DNA from: Pseudonocardia terrae | Lineage (GTDB): Bacteria > Actinomycetota > Actinomycetes > Mycobacteriales > Pseudonocardiaceae | DNA: 64,000 nucleotides | Assembly: GCF_021343995.1 (NCBI RefSeq) | Contig: NZ_JAJTTE010000034.1 | Location: forward strand, 18,988 to 82,987 | Reading direction: 5' to 3' | In this document: positions 24,584-32,395 of the stretch, piece by piece | Position numbering within the stretch: the first letter of the stretch is position 1 | How the letters are laid out: each line of letters opens with the position of its first letter | The notes under the pieces: generated by a model | Seen by the model: only the letters and a program-made list of their open reading frames with translations | Told to the model about the DNA's origin: nothing | The model's database searches: none | Translations under genes and position numbers: made by a program

Positions 24584-25857
24584 GGTCCTCCACGACAGGG
24601 GCGCCCATCCGGCTCGGCCTGCGCGAGAACCTCGGCCAGTTCATGCTGCTCGCGCTGGTCAACCTGCTGGTCGGCGGCATGGTCGGTCTCGAGCGCACCG
24701 TCACCCCGCTCGTCGGGGCGCAGGTCTTCGGGCTGGGCGACCTCACGATCGCCCTGTTCGTGATGGCCTTCGGGCTCACCAAGGCCGTGACCAACCTCGT
24801 CGGCGGCGCGGTCGTCGGCCGCTTCACCCGCAGGAAGGTGCTGATCGCCGGCTGGGTCGTCGGGCTGCCCGTGCCCTTCCTGCTGGCCCTCGCCCCGAAC
24901 TGGTGGTGGGTGATCGGCGCGAACGTGCTGCTCGGCGTCAACCAGGGCCTCACCTGGTCGATGACGGTCAACATGAAGATCGACCTGGTCGGTCCGGCAC
25001 GGCGCGGGCTCGCCCTCGGGATCAACGAGACCGCCGGCTACCTCGGCGTCGCCGTGACCGCCCTGGCCACCGGCTACCTCGCGACCGCGTACGGGCTCCG
25101 TCCCGCACCCGAGCTGCTCGGCGCCGTGTACGTCGTCGCCGGGCTCGCCCTCAGCGTCACCCTGGTCCGGGACACCACCGCCCACGCCCGCCTCGAGGCC
25201 GAGCAGCAGCGGGCGAAGGCCGGCGCCGGGACGGGCGGACCCGGGGTCGCGGCGCTCGGGCTGGGCGCGATGTTCGCCGAGATCACCTGGCGCGACCGGA
25301 GCCTGGCCTCGATCAGCCAGGCCGGCCTGGTCAACAACCTCAACGACGGCCTGACCTGGGTGCTGCTCCCCGTCCTGCTCGTGCAGGCCGGGGTGACGGT
25401 CGGCGGCGTCGGGATCGTCAAGGCGCTCTACCCGTTCATGTGGGCCGTCGGCATGCTCGGCACCGGCCACCTCGCCGACCGCATCGGCCGCAAGATCCCG
25501 GTCGTCACCGGCATGGCGATCCAGTCCCTCGGACTGCTGACCTTCGTCGTCGGCCTGCCCCACGCCTTCCTCGCCGGCATCGTCGGGGCGTTCCTGCTCG
25601 GCGTCGGCACCGCGCTGGTCTACCCGGCCCTGCTCGCCGCGGTCAGCGACGGGGTCGATCCCGGCGTCCGCGCCGCCGCCCTCGGCGGCTACCGCTTCTG
25701 GCGCGACACGGGCTACGCCGTGGGCGCGCTCGTCGGCGGCGTCACCGCGGCGCTCGCCTCCCTCCAGGCCGCCGTCCTCGTCGCCGCGGCCCTCACCGCC
25801 GCCTCCGCGCTGTGGAGCCAGTTCGCCATGCGTGACCACCGCCGCTCCGGCGGGTGA
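24580..25857 (+). CDS. MFS transporter in the sulfur operon
   Basis: The 425-residue protein has 12 transmembrane segments in two halves with a central hydrophilic loop (about residues 190-235), and MFS signatures GGAVVGRFTRRKVL and GTGHLADRIGRKIPVV. The GTG start overlaps the stop of the persulfide-dioxygenase-like gene (GTGA), so the two are translationally coupled. From context it may export sulfite, thiosulfate or another product of persulfide oxidation, but the sequence does not show the substrate. Confidence 0.87.
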   Translation: MRSSTTGAPIRLGLRENLGQFMLLALVNLLVGGMVGLERTVTPLVGAQVFGLGDLTIALFVMAFGLTKAVTNLVGGAVVGRFTRRKVLIAGWVVGLPVPFLLALAPNWWWVIGANVLLGVNQGLTWSMTVNMKIDLVGPARRGLALGINETAGYLGVAVTALATGYLATAYGLRPAPELLGAVYVVAGLALSVTLVRDTTAHARLEAEQQRAKAGAGTGGPGVAALGLGAMFAEITWRDRSLASISQAGLVNNLNDGLTWVLLPVLLVQAGVTVGGVGIVKALYPFMWAVGMLGTGHLADRIGRKIPVVTGMAIQSLGLLTFVVGLPHAFLAGIVGAFLLGVGTALVYPALLAAVSDGVDPGVRAAALGGYRFWRDTGYAVGALVGGVTAALASLQAAVLVAAALTAASALWSQFAMRDHRRSGG

Positions 25858-25937
25858 CCACGGCGCCGGACGCCGTCGGGCTCCGGGGCGTCGGCGGCGG
25901 CCGGCCCGGACGCAAGGCCCGGGCCGGGCCGCCGGGG

Positions 25938-26423
25938 TCAGCCCGCCATGGCGGCGAACATGCCGGGCTCGTAGGAACCCGCCGGGGTGCGCGCGATGAC
26001 GTTCATCCGGTTCGCCGCGTTGACCAGCGCGACGAGGCAGACGAGCGCGGCGACCTGGTCCTCGTCGTAGTGCGCGCGCACCCGCGCCCAGGTCTCGTCG
26101 GACACACCCTCGTGGGCGTCGGCGAGGCGGGTGCCCTCCTCCGCGAACGCCAGCGCAGCCCGCTCGGCCTCGGTGAACACGGTGGCCTCGCGCCAGGCGG
26201 CGACCAGGTTGAGCCGGACCGGGTCCTCACCGGCGGTCGCGGCGTCCTTGGTGTGCATGTCGGTGCAGAAGCTGCAGCCGTTGACCTGGCTGGCGCGCAG
26301 CGACACCAGCTCCTGGACCGCCTTCGGCAGCGGCGACCCGTGGACCACCATCGCGGCGTTGGCGAACCGCCGGCCGAACTTCGCGGCCAGCTCGTTGTGG
26401 AACAGGTCGATCCGGGCGTCCAT
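25938..26423 (-). CDS. AhpD/carboxymuconolactone decarboxylase-family protein (ECF41 partner)
   Basis: The 161-residue protein has the AhpD-like core with a redox pair C50-x-x-C53 and His57 (NGCSFCTDMH) that reduces peroxides or other substrates with thiols. GGAGG precedes ATG 26423. It diverges from an ECF41 sigma factor, an arrangement known to be characteristic of that sigma family, whose members usually transcribe the adjacent carboxymuconolactone-decarboxylase, oxidoreductase or epimerase gene. A matching promoter lies 41 bases upstream. Confidence 0.9.
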   Translation of the reverse strand: MDARIDLFHNELAAKFGRRFANAAMVVHGSPLPKAVQELVSLRASQVNGCSFCTDMHTKDAATAGEDPVRLNLVAAWREATVFTEAERAALAFAEEGTRLADAHEGVSDETWARVRAHYDEDQVAALVCLVALVNAANRMNVIARTPAGSYEPGMFAAMAG

Positions 26424-26464
26424 GATCTCGTCCTCCCTCGTGGTGCTGCACGTGTCGGACACCA

Positions 26465-26491
26465 GATGCCGGCGGCCCGGAGCGTGTGACA
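26465..26491 (-). promoter_or_regulatory. ECF41-type promoter for the AhpD-like gene
   Basis: On the minus strand, TGTCACA (26491-26485) is followed after 16 bases by CATC (26468-26465). The ECF41 consensus is a TGTCACA -35 element with CGTC at -10, so there is one mismatch. The distance to the start codon (41 bases) mirrors that of the divergent promoter. Confidence 0.55.
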
Positions 26492-26525
26492 GGGCGAGGA
26501 TGTGACGTGGCTCATGGCGGCGAGG

Positions 26526-26552
26526 TGTCACGGATCGGCGGTGCCCGGCGTC
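26526..26552 (+). promoter_or_regulatory. ECF41-type promoter for the sigma factor gene
   Basis: TGTCACG (26526-26532), 16 bases, then CGTC (26549-26552) matches the ECF41 consensus with one change in the last base of the -35. It lies 41 bases before the sigma-factor ATG, suggesting autoregulation. Confidence 0.65.
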
Positions 26553-26593
26553 TGATGCCGACAGAGCCGGCCGAGCGTGAACAGGAGGCGCCC

Positions 26594-27511
26594 ATGTCGT
26601 CGACCGTCCCCACGGACCGCGGCGGGAGCACGGGCCGAGCCGCGACCGAGGCCTTCCTCGCCCACCGCAACCTGCTGTTCACCGTCGCCTACGAGATGCT
26701 CGGCTCGGCCGCCGACGCGGAGGACGTCCTCCAGGAGACCTGGCTGCGCTGGGCGGACGTCGACCTCGACACGGTGCGGGACCGGCGGGCGTACCTCGTC
26801 CGGATCACCACCCGCCAGGCGCTCACCAGGCTGCGCACGCTCGGCCGGCGCAAGGAGTCCTACGTCGGCCCGTGGCTGCCGGAGCCGCTGCTGACCACGC
26901 CCGACGTGGCCGAGGACGTCGAGCTGGCCGACAGCGTCTCGATGGCGATGCTGCTGGTGCTGGAGACGCTCGCGCCGACCGAGCGGGCGGTGTTCGTGCT
27001 GCGCGACGTCTTCGACGTCGGCTACGACGAGATCGCGGAGGCGGTCGACCGGAGTCCCGCCACGGTCCGCCAGATCGCGCACCGGGCGCGGGCCCACGTC
27101 GCCGCGCGCCGGCCGCGGGAGGTCGTGTCCCCGGCGGAGACCCGGGGCGCGCTCGACGCGTTCCGGCGGGCGGTCGAGACCGGGGACCTGCAGGGCCTGC
27201 TCGACGTCCTCGCCCCCGACGTCGTCCTCGTCGGCGACGGCGGCGGGGTCAAGCAGGCCGTGCTGCGGCCCGTCGTGGGGGCGGACAAGGTGGCGCGGCT
27301 GCTCAGCGCCGGGACGGGCCGGGTCGACGGGGCGGTGTCCCTGCACCCGGTGCAGGTCAACGGGCACCCGGCGCTGGTCCTCCGGCTCGACGGCGAGCTC
27401 GACAGCGTGGTGGCGGTGCGCATCGACGACGGCCTCGTCACCGGGCTCTACGCCGTGCGCAACCCCGCGAAGCTGTCGCACATGGAGCGGGAGACCGCGC
27501 TGCGCCGCTGA
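26594..27511 (+). CDS. ECF41-family (SigJ-like) RNA polymerase sigma factor with SnoaL-like C-terminal domain
   Basis: The 305-residue protein has sigma region 2 (about residues 22-90, DAEDVLQETWLRW), region 4 (125-185, TVRQIAHRARAHVAAR) and an extra C-terminal SnoaL-like domain. It carries the two ECF41 hallmarks in that domain, DGGG near residue 216 and NPAKL near 297 (NPDKL in the consensus); the C-terminal domain takes the place of an anti-sigma factor. AGGAGG precedes ATG 26594. It diverges from the AhpD-like gene, and both promoters match the ECF41 consensus. Confidence 0.93.
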   Translation: MSSTVPTDRGGSTGRAATEAFLAHRNLLFTVAYEMLGSAADAEDVLQETWLRWADVDLDTVRDRRAYLVRITTRQALTRLRTLGRRKESYVGPWLPEPLLTTPDVAEDVELADSVSMAMLLVLETLAPTERAVFVLRDVFDVGYDEIAEAVDRSPATVRQIAHRARAHVAARRPREVVSPAETRGALDAFRRAVETGDLQGLLDVLAPDVVLVGDGGGVKQAVLRPVVGADKVARLLSAGTGRVDGAVSLHPVQVNGHPALVLRLDGELDSVVAVRIDDGLVTGLYAVRNPAKLSHMERETALRR

Positions 27512-27602
27512 GCCGAGCCGAGCCGTGGCGGGCCGCCCGTCGGACGCGGTCACCCCGGCCACGGAACCGGTCCGCGACGCGGTCCTGCGCCACACTGGAC
27601 GG

Positions 27603-27947
27603 GTGGACCGTCCCGCCTTCGTGCTGCACGACCACCGCCGGCCGCGGCCGCACTTCGACCTGCGGCTGGAGGAGGACGGGGTGCTCCGGTCCTGGGCGGT
27701 GCCCCGCGGGCTGCCCGACGACCCGCGGCGCAACCGGCTGGCCGTCAGCGTCCCCGATCACGACCTCGACCACCTGGGCTACACCGACGAGGACAAGTCC
27801 ATCGCCGACACGGGCTGGTGGGAGGAGCACGACCGGGACGACCGGCGGATCGTCTTCACGCTGCACGGACGCACCGGTTCGCGGCGCTACGCCCTGATCC
27901 ACACCGGTCAGGACTGGTTGCTGCACCTGACGAAGGACCAGCCCTGA
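27603..27947 (+). CDS. stand-alone LigD-type 3'-phosphoesterase domain protein
   Basis: The protein is a single DNA-ligase-D phosphoesterase (PE) domain: FVLHDHRRPRPHFDLRLEEDGVLRSWAVPRG contains the metal-binding His and Asp residues, and it ends with RYALIHTGQDWLLHLTKD. PE domains trim 3'-phosphate or 3'-ribonucleotide ends before ligation in non-homologous end joining. Usually this domain is fused to polymerase and ligase modules; here it is alone. GTG 27603 gives 114 aa; an in-frame GTG at 27525 would add 26 poorly conserved residues. Confidence 0.82.
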   Translation: MDRPAFVLHDHRRPRPHFDLRLEEDGVLRSWAVPRGLPDDPRRNRLAVSVPDHDLDHLGYTDEDKSIADTGWWEEHDRDDRRIVFTLHGRTGSRRYALIHTGQDWLLHLTKDQP

Positions 27948-27999
27948 CCCGACATGGCCGGGCGGGGAGCGGGTAGACCCGGTGGCGGGAGGTGGTCAC

Positions 28000-28659
28000 A
28001 TGGCTCCGGTGCGGGAAGACCGGACGGCCGCCGGGCACGACGCCGCGAAGGCCCGCGAGGCCATGGTGGCGCGGCTGCGCGCCGGCGGGATCACGGACCG
28101 GCGGGTGCTCGCCGCGATGGGGGAGGTGCCGCGCGAGCGCTTCCTGCGACCCGACCTGGCCGGCGAGGCCTACGGCGACCACCCGCTCGACATCGGACGC
28201 GGCCAGACGATCTCTTCGCCGTGGATCGTGGCGTTCAGCGTGGCCTCGCTGCAGCAGCCGCCGTCGGCGCAGGTGCTGGAGATCGGGACCGGGTCGGGCT
28301 ACGCGGCCGCCGTGCTGGCCCGCTGCGTCGGCCAGGTGGTGACCGTCGAGCGCGACCCGGTGCTCGCCGAACGGGCCCGCGCGCTGCTCGCCGAGCTCGC
28401 CCCGGGCGTGGAGGTGCGGACCGGGGACGGGACGCGCGGCGCCCCGGACCGCGCGCCGTTCGACGGCGTCGTGGTGACCGCCCTGGCCAGCGGGACGATC
28501 CCGCCGGACCTGGTCGACCAGCTCGCCCCGGGCGGGACGATCGTCTGCCCGGTCGGCGACCACCGCGTCGGCACCCTCGTCCGCTACCGCGACGGCCGCA
28601 CCGAGCACCTGGCCGACGTCAGCTTCGTCCCGCTCGTCCCGGACAGCCCCGACCGCTGA
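28000..28659 (+). CDS. pcm: protein-L-isoaspartate O-methyltransferase
   Basis: The 219-residue enzyme uses S-adenosylmethionine to repair isoaspartyl residues in damaged proteins. Markers are VPRERFLRPDLAGEAYGDHPLDIGRGQTIS and the SAM-binding loop VLEIGTGSGYAAAVLA (GTGSG at residues 96-100), plus LAPGGTIVCPVGD near the end. The ATG at 28000 has GGGAGGTGG upstream. It follows the LigD-PE gene in the same direction, grouping two macromolecule-repair functions. Confidence 0.93.
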   Translation: MAPVREDRTAAGHDAAKAREAMVARLRAGGITDRRVLAAMGEVPRERFLRPDLAGEAYGDHPLDIGRGQTISSPWIVAFSVASLQQPPSAQVLEIGTGSGYAAAVLARCVGQVVTVERDPVLAERARALLAELAPGVEVRTGDGTRGAPDRAPFDGVVVTALASGTIPPDLVDQLAPGGTIVCPVGDHRVGTLVRYRDGRTEHLADVSFVPLVPDSPDR

Positions 28660-28721
28660 TCACAGCGGGGGCGCCCGCCGACGAGGGTGACACCTCCCCG
28701 GCTGACGGCCAGGATGCGGCC

Positions 28722-29135
28722 ATGGACATCTCGGCCGAGGACGTGCTCGCCGTCCACCAGCTCTACGGGCGACAGAGCCATGCGATCGACTCGGGCAGGG
28801 CGGCGGACTGGGCCGCGACCTTCACGGCGGACGGCGAGTTCCACTCGCCGAGCTATCCCGAGCCGGCCGTCGGGGCGGCCGAACTGACCGCGTTCGCCGA
28901 GCGGTTCCACGCGGGTTTCCTGGAGTCCGGCGAGGTGCTGCACCACGTCATCAGCACGGTCGACGTGACGCCGGTGGGGTCGGACACCCTGACCTCCCGC
29001 GCCTATCTGCAGATCGTCGGCACGCCGACGGGCCGGCCGTCCCGGCTGCACCGCCTCACCACCGTCGTGGACGACATCGTCCGCACCCCGTCCGGCTGGC
29101 GGATCGACCGCCGCACCGTCCTGCGCGACCCCTGA
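28722..29135 (+). CDS. SnoaL/NTF2-like small protein
   Basis: The 137-residue protein is a cone-shaped NTF2-like domain: AEDVLAVHQLYGRQSHAIDSGRAADWAATFTADGEFHSP at the start and DDIVRTPSGWRIDRRTVLRD at the end. Such proteins are small-molecule isomerases, hydratases, dehydratases or ring-hydroxylation partners; the substrate is not predictable. The ribosome-binding site is weak. It is the last intact gene before the broken hydrolase and may be linked to it. Confidence 0.82.
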   Translation: MDISAEDVLAVHQLYGRQSHAIDSGRAADWAATFTADGEFHSPSYPEPAVGAAELTAFAERFHAGFLESGEVLHHVISTVDVTPVGSDTLTSRAYLQIVGTPTGRPSRLHRLTTVVDDIVRTPSGWRIDRRTVLRDP

Positions 29136-29151
29136 CCCGCGACGGCCGGTC

Positions 29152-29498
29152 CGGTTCTCCGCCCGCATCCCGCGGGGCTACCTCGGCTCCCAGGACCCGG
29201 CGGCGCTGGCCGCGGAGCCCAGCGGGATGAAGGGCGGGACCCGGACGAGACGCTGCTCATCGACGAGGACCGCGTGCGCGCCGACGCCGCGACCTGGGGC
29301 CGGATCCCGCGCAGCTACGTCAGGCTCACCGGGGACCGGGCGCTGCCGCCCGCCCTGCAGGACCGCTACATCGCCGAGGCGGACGCCCTCACTCCGGACA
29401 ACCCGTTCTACGTGCACGAGATCGCCACGAGCCACCTCGGCGTCCAGGTGCACCCCGAACCGCTCGCCGACGTCCTGCACGCGGTCCTGACCCGCTGA
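29152..29498 (+). pseudogene. alpha/beta-hydrolase remnant (C-terminal part, frameshifted)
   Basis: Only the C-terminal third of an esterase-type alpha/beta hydrolase remains: RIPRGYLGSQDP, then DRVRADAATWGRIPRSYVRL and a cap/His-loop region ending in LADVLHAVLTR. The N-terminal half with the nucleophile is missing. In addition one base is lacking at the GGG at 29236-29238: a fourth G would restore GGDPDETLLIDEDR. The frameshift could be a sequencing error; the truncation is not. Confidence 0.6.
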
Positions 29499-29609
29499 CC
29501 TGCCCGGCCCGGATTGGCCTGGTGGAACGGCGGCGGATCGGCCATCGGAGAAGGCCGCCCCGGGGTGCATCCTAAGGCGGCAAGGACCGACAGGAGGAGC
29601 GACCGCATC

Positions 29610-30221
29610 GTGTACGTGCCGACCCACTTCGCCCCCGCCGACGAGGACGTGCAGCAGCTGCTGGACCACCACGGCGCCGCGGACCTGATCACCCACGGCC
29701 CGGACGGGCTGGAGGCGACGATGCTGCCGTTCGTCTACGACCGTGAGGGCGGCCGGCTGCTGGGGCACTTCGCCCGCAACAACGACCACTGGAGGCGCGC
29801 CGACGGGCGGCAGGGCCTGGTGATCGTCCGCGGCCCGGACTCGTACATCAGCCCGACCTGGTACGCCTCGAAGGCCGAGCACGGGCGCGTGGTCCCCACC
29901 TGGAACTACATGACCGCCCACGTCCACGGCACCGTGACCGTGCACGACGACGTCGACTGGCTCGCCGACGTCGTGCGGCGGCTGACCGACCTGCACGAGG
30001 CGGACCGGCCGGGCCGGTGGCGCGTCGAGGACGCCCCGGAGAAGTACTTCCGCGGCCAGCTGCGCGCCATCGTGGGCGTCGAGGTCCGCATCGAGCGCGT
30101 CGACGCGAAGTTCAAGCTCAGCCAGAACCGGCCGGCAGCGGACATCGACGGCGTCGTCGACGGCCTCCGCGCGGTCGGCGACGCCCGCGGCGCGGAGGCG
30201 GTGGCCGCCCACCGACCGTGA
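29610..30221 (+). CDS. PaiB-like FMN-binding negative regulator
   Basis: The 203-residue protein has the PaiB split-barrel pattern: MYVPTHFAPADEDVQQLL at the start, GRLLGHFARNNDHWR, ISPTWYASKAEHGRVVPTWNY and a KFKLSQNRPAADIDGV ending. PaiB homologues bind FMN; the founding member represses sporulation and protease genes in Bacillus, but most are uncharacterised. The start is GTG 29610 with AGGAGG 12 bases upstream. Its TGA overlaps the first codon of the aldehyde dehydrogenase remnant, so it may once have headed an operon. Confidence 0.85.
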   Translation: MYVPTHFAPADEDVQQLLDHHGAADLITHGPDGLEATMLPFVYDREGGRLLGHFARNNDHWRRADGRQGLVIVRGPDSYISPTWYASKAEHGRVVPTWNYMTAHVHGTVTVHDDVDWLADVVRRLTDLHEADRPGRWRVEDAPEKYFRGQLRAIVGVEVRIERVDAKFKLSQNRPAADIDGVVDGLRAVGDARGAEAVAAHRP

Positions 30222-30759
30222 GCTCCGGCGAGACGATCGAAGCGGGCGGGGTGCCGGCCGGCGCGCTGAACATCGTGCACGGGACCGGGCCGGTCGTCGG
30301 CGAGGCGATCGCCGGGCACCCGGCCGTCGACATGGTGTCGTTCACCGGCTCCACGCGCGCCGGGAAGCGCGTCTCGGTCGTCGCCGCCGACACGATCACG
30401 CGCGTGGCGCTGGACCTCGGCGGCGCCGCCCGACGATCTTCGCCGGGGTCGAGCCCGACGCCGTCATCGCGCAGGAGGAGATCTTCGGCCCGGTGCTCTC
30501 GGTGATCCCCTACGCCTCCGAGGAGCAGGCCGTGGAGATCGCGAACAACACGGTCTTCGGCCTGGCCGGCGCGGTCTTCGGCGAGCCCGACCACGCCCTC
30601 GCGGTCGCCCGGCGGCTGCGGACCGGCCAGGTCGACGTCAACGGCGGCAAGGTCAACATGCTCGTCCCGTTCGGCGGCTACAAGCAGTCCGGCAACGGCC
30701 GCGAGCTGGGCCGCTACGGCCTGGAGGAGTTCCTCGAGACGAAGTCCATCCAGCGCTGA
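30218..30759 (+). pseudogene. aldehyde dehydrogenase remnant with an internal deletion
   Basis: Two pieces of an NAD-dependent aldehyde dehydrogenase remain in different frames. The first (30218 to about 30432) covers VPAGALNIVHGTGPVVGEAI and VSFTGSTRAGKR up to the LDLGG motif. The second (about 30436-30759) covers TIFAGVEPDAVIAQEEIFGPVL to PFGGYKQSGNGRELGRYG. About 130 residues between them, with the catalytic Cys, are gone, as are the first 190 or so residues. The enzyme cannot be active. Confidence 0.85.
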
Positions 30760-30773
30760 CGGCGTCACGCACC

Positions 30774-30808
30774 GTCGAGGCCGTCCGGGCACCCGGGGCG
30801 GCCTCGAC
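30774..30808 (+). terminator. hairpin after the aldehyde dehydrogenase remnant
   Basis: GTCGAGGCCG (30774-30783) pairs perfectly with CGGCCTCGAC (30799-30808), 15 bases after the stop; the loop can itself form CCGGG/CCCGG pairing. It has probably been kept from the former operon. Confidence 0.55.
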
Positions 30809-30904
30809 CGGTCTCCGGGCTGCGTCCGACGCGGTCCGCAGCCGCCTGCCTGTCGCCGAGCGTCCGACCGGGGGACCTCCGACACCTGCTTCCGCACTCC
30901 TTGT

Positions 30905-30923
30905 CGCCGCCGCCGAGGCGGCG
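30905..30923. promoter_or_regulatory. palindrome upstream of the acyl-CoA dehydrogenase
   Basis: CGCCGCC and GGCGGCG flank a five-base spacer about 115 bases before the start codon. The 7-5-7 layout is the same as that of the GTGTCCC operator further along but the sequence differs. GC-rich palindromes occur by chance in such DNA, so this is weak. Confidence 0.25.
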
Positions 30924-31036
30924 CAACGACGGATAGGCACTGCCGCGGCACCGGCGTAGCGTCGAACGCCGCGCTTCTTCGCGCCGCGGCGATCACCACA
31001 GCGAACAGGACACCGCCGACGCCACTCGGAGTTCCG

Positions 31037-32347
31037 ATGACCATCAACTTCACGATGTCCGACGAGCAGAAGAAGCTGCAGCACGAGGTACGCGCCTTCG
31101 CGGAGAACGTCCTCCGGCCGGTCGTGGCCGAGGCCGACGCCGAGCGCGACCCGCTCGTCGGCTTCCAGAAGACGAAGCCGGCCTACGTCGAGGCGTACAA
31201 GGCCGGGATCGCGATGTGCATGCTGCCGAAGGCCTACGGGGGCGGCGGGGTGTCGTGCGTCGACCTCACGGTCGCGGCCGAGGAGCTCTGCGTCGTCGAC
31301 CCCGGCTTCGCCTGCACGGTCCTGTGCAACGGCCTCGGGCTCATGCCGATCGCCTGGTACGGCACGGAGGCACAGAAGGAGAAGTTCCTGAAGGCGGCGA
31401 CCTCCGACCCGACGGGGGAGTACCTCGGCGGGTGGACGGCCAGCGAGCCGCCCGGCAACCCCGCCGGCACCGCGAACTTCGACATCCCGCTGCCGCGCCC
31501 GGCCGGGGTCGGCCTCCTCGCGGTCCGCGACGGCGACGACTTCGTCGTCAACGGCCGCAAGTACTGGCCGTCGTCGGCGGGCTGGGACGAGCGGGGTGTC
31601 AACGCCGGCACCCTGATCGTGCGCTCCGACCCCGACAAGGGCGGCACCGAGGGGCTGTCCGCGCTGATCCTGGAGCGGGACACCCCCGGCGTGACCTACC
31701 GGACCCTCGACAAGACCGGGCACCGCCTCGCGTCGAACGCCGAGATCGTCTTCGACGACGCCCGCATCCCGGCCGCGAACCTGCTGCCGGGGGCCGAGGG
31801 CAACGGCGACCTCGTGATCAACCGCAACTTCGCCTGGTCCGGACCGATCGCGGCGATCGCGGCGGTCGGCATGGCGCGGGCCGCCTACGAGATGGCGCTC
31901 GACTTCGCCCGGGGCAACACGGCCGGCGCGCTGAAGCCGATCATCTCGTTCCAGAACGTCGGCTACGTGCTCGGCGACGTCGCCGCGAAGATCGAGATGG
32001 GCCGCTACTTCTCCTGGCGGGCGGCGGACTACCTCGACAAGCACGACCAGCACGCCGAGCTGGTCGGCGCGATGAACAAGATCCAGGTCACCGAGATGAT
32101 GTTCGACTGCGTGTACAAGTGCATGCAGATCGTCGGGGTGAACGCCCTGGAGACGAAGGCCGGCTTCGGCAAGATCCTCCGCGAGGCGGCGGTGCTGCCC
32201 ATCTACGACGGCGGCAACATGGGCATGCAGCGCCGCCGCGTCCACGGCGTCCTCGCCGACCCGCTCTTCAACCCGCGGGCGATCATGGAGGACGAGTACG
32301 TGAAGTTCGAGAAGCACCACGAGGCGATCGACACCGTCGTCGTCTGA
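31037..32347 (+). CDS. acyl-CoA dehydrogenase-family flavoprotein
   Basis: The 436-residue protein has the acyl-CoA dehydrogenase fold: N-terminal helical domain (TMSDEQKKLQHEVRAFAENV), a beta domain (GEYLGGWTASEPPGNPAGTA; DGDDFVVNGRKYWPSSAG) and a C-terminal helical domain with YDGGNMGMQRRRVHGVL. FAD would abstract hydrogens from an acyl-CoA or act as a related oxidase. It is the upstream intact gene of the catabolic island and converges with the Baeyer-Villiger gene. A terminator-like stem separates them. The ribosome-binding site is weak (GGAG). Confidence 0.9.
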   Translation: MTINFTMSDEQKKLQHEVRAFAENVLRPVVAEADAERDPLVGFQKTKPAYVEAYKAGIAMCMLPKAYGGGGVSCVDLTVAAEELCVVDPGFACTVLCNGLGLMPIAWYGTEAQKEKFLKAATSDPTGEYLGGWTASEPPGNPAGTANFDIPLPRPAGVGLLAVRDGDDFVVNGRKYWPSSAGWDERGVNAGTLIVRSDPDKGGTEGLSALILERDTPGVTYRTLDKTGHRLASNAEIVFDDARIPAANLLPGAEGNGDLVINRNFAWSGPIAAIAAVGMARAAYEMALDFARGNTAGALKPIISFQNVGYVLGDVAAKIEMGRYFSWRAADYLDKHDQHAELVGAMNKIQVTEMMFDCVYKCMQIVGVNALETKAGFGKILREAAVLPIYDGGNMGMQRRRVHGVLADPLFNPRAIMEDEYVKFEKHHEAIDTVVV

Positions 32348-32359
32348 CGCGCGCCCACT

Positions 32360-32387
32360 CCGGCCCCGCCACGTCCGGCGGGGCCGG
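32360..32387. terminator. bidirectional hairpin between convergent genes
   Basis: An 11-bp perfect stem (CCGGCCCCGCC at 32360-32370 with GGCGGGGCCGG at 32377-32387, six-base loop) sits midway between the stops of the acyl-CoA dehydrogenase (32347) and the monooxygenase (32396). It can end transcription from both sides. Confidence 0.7.
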
Positions 32388-32395
32388 GGCGGGGC

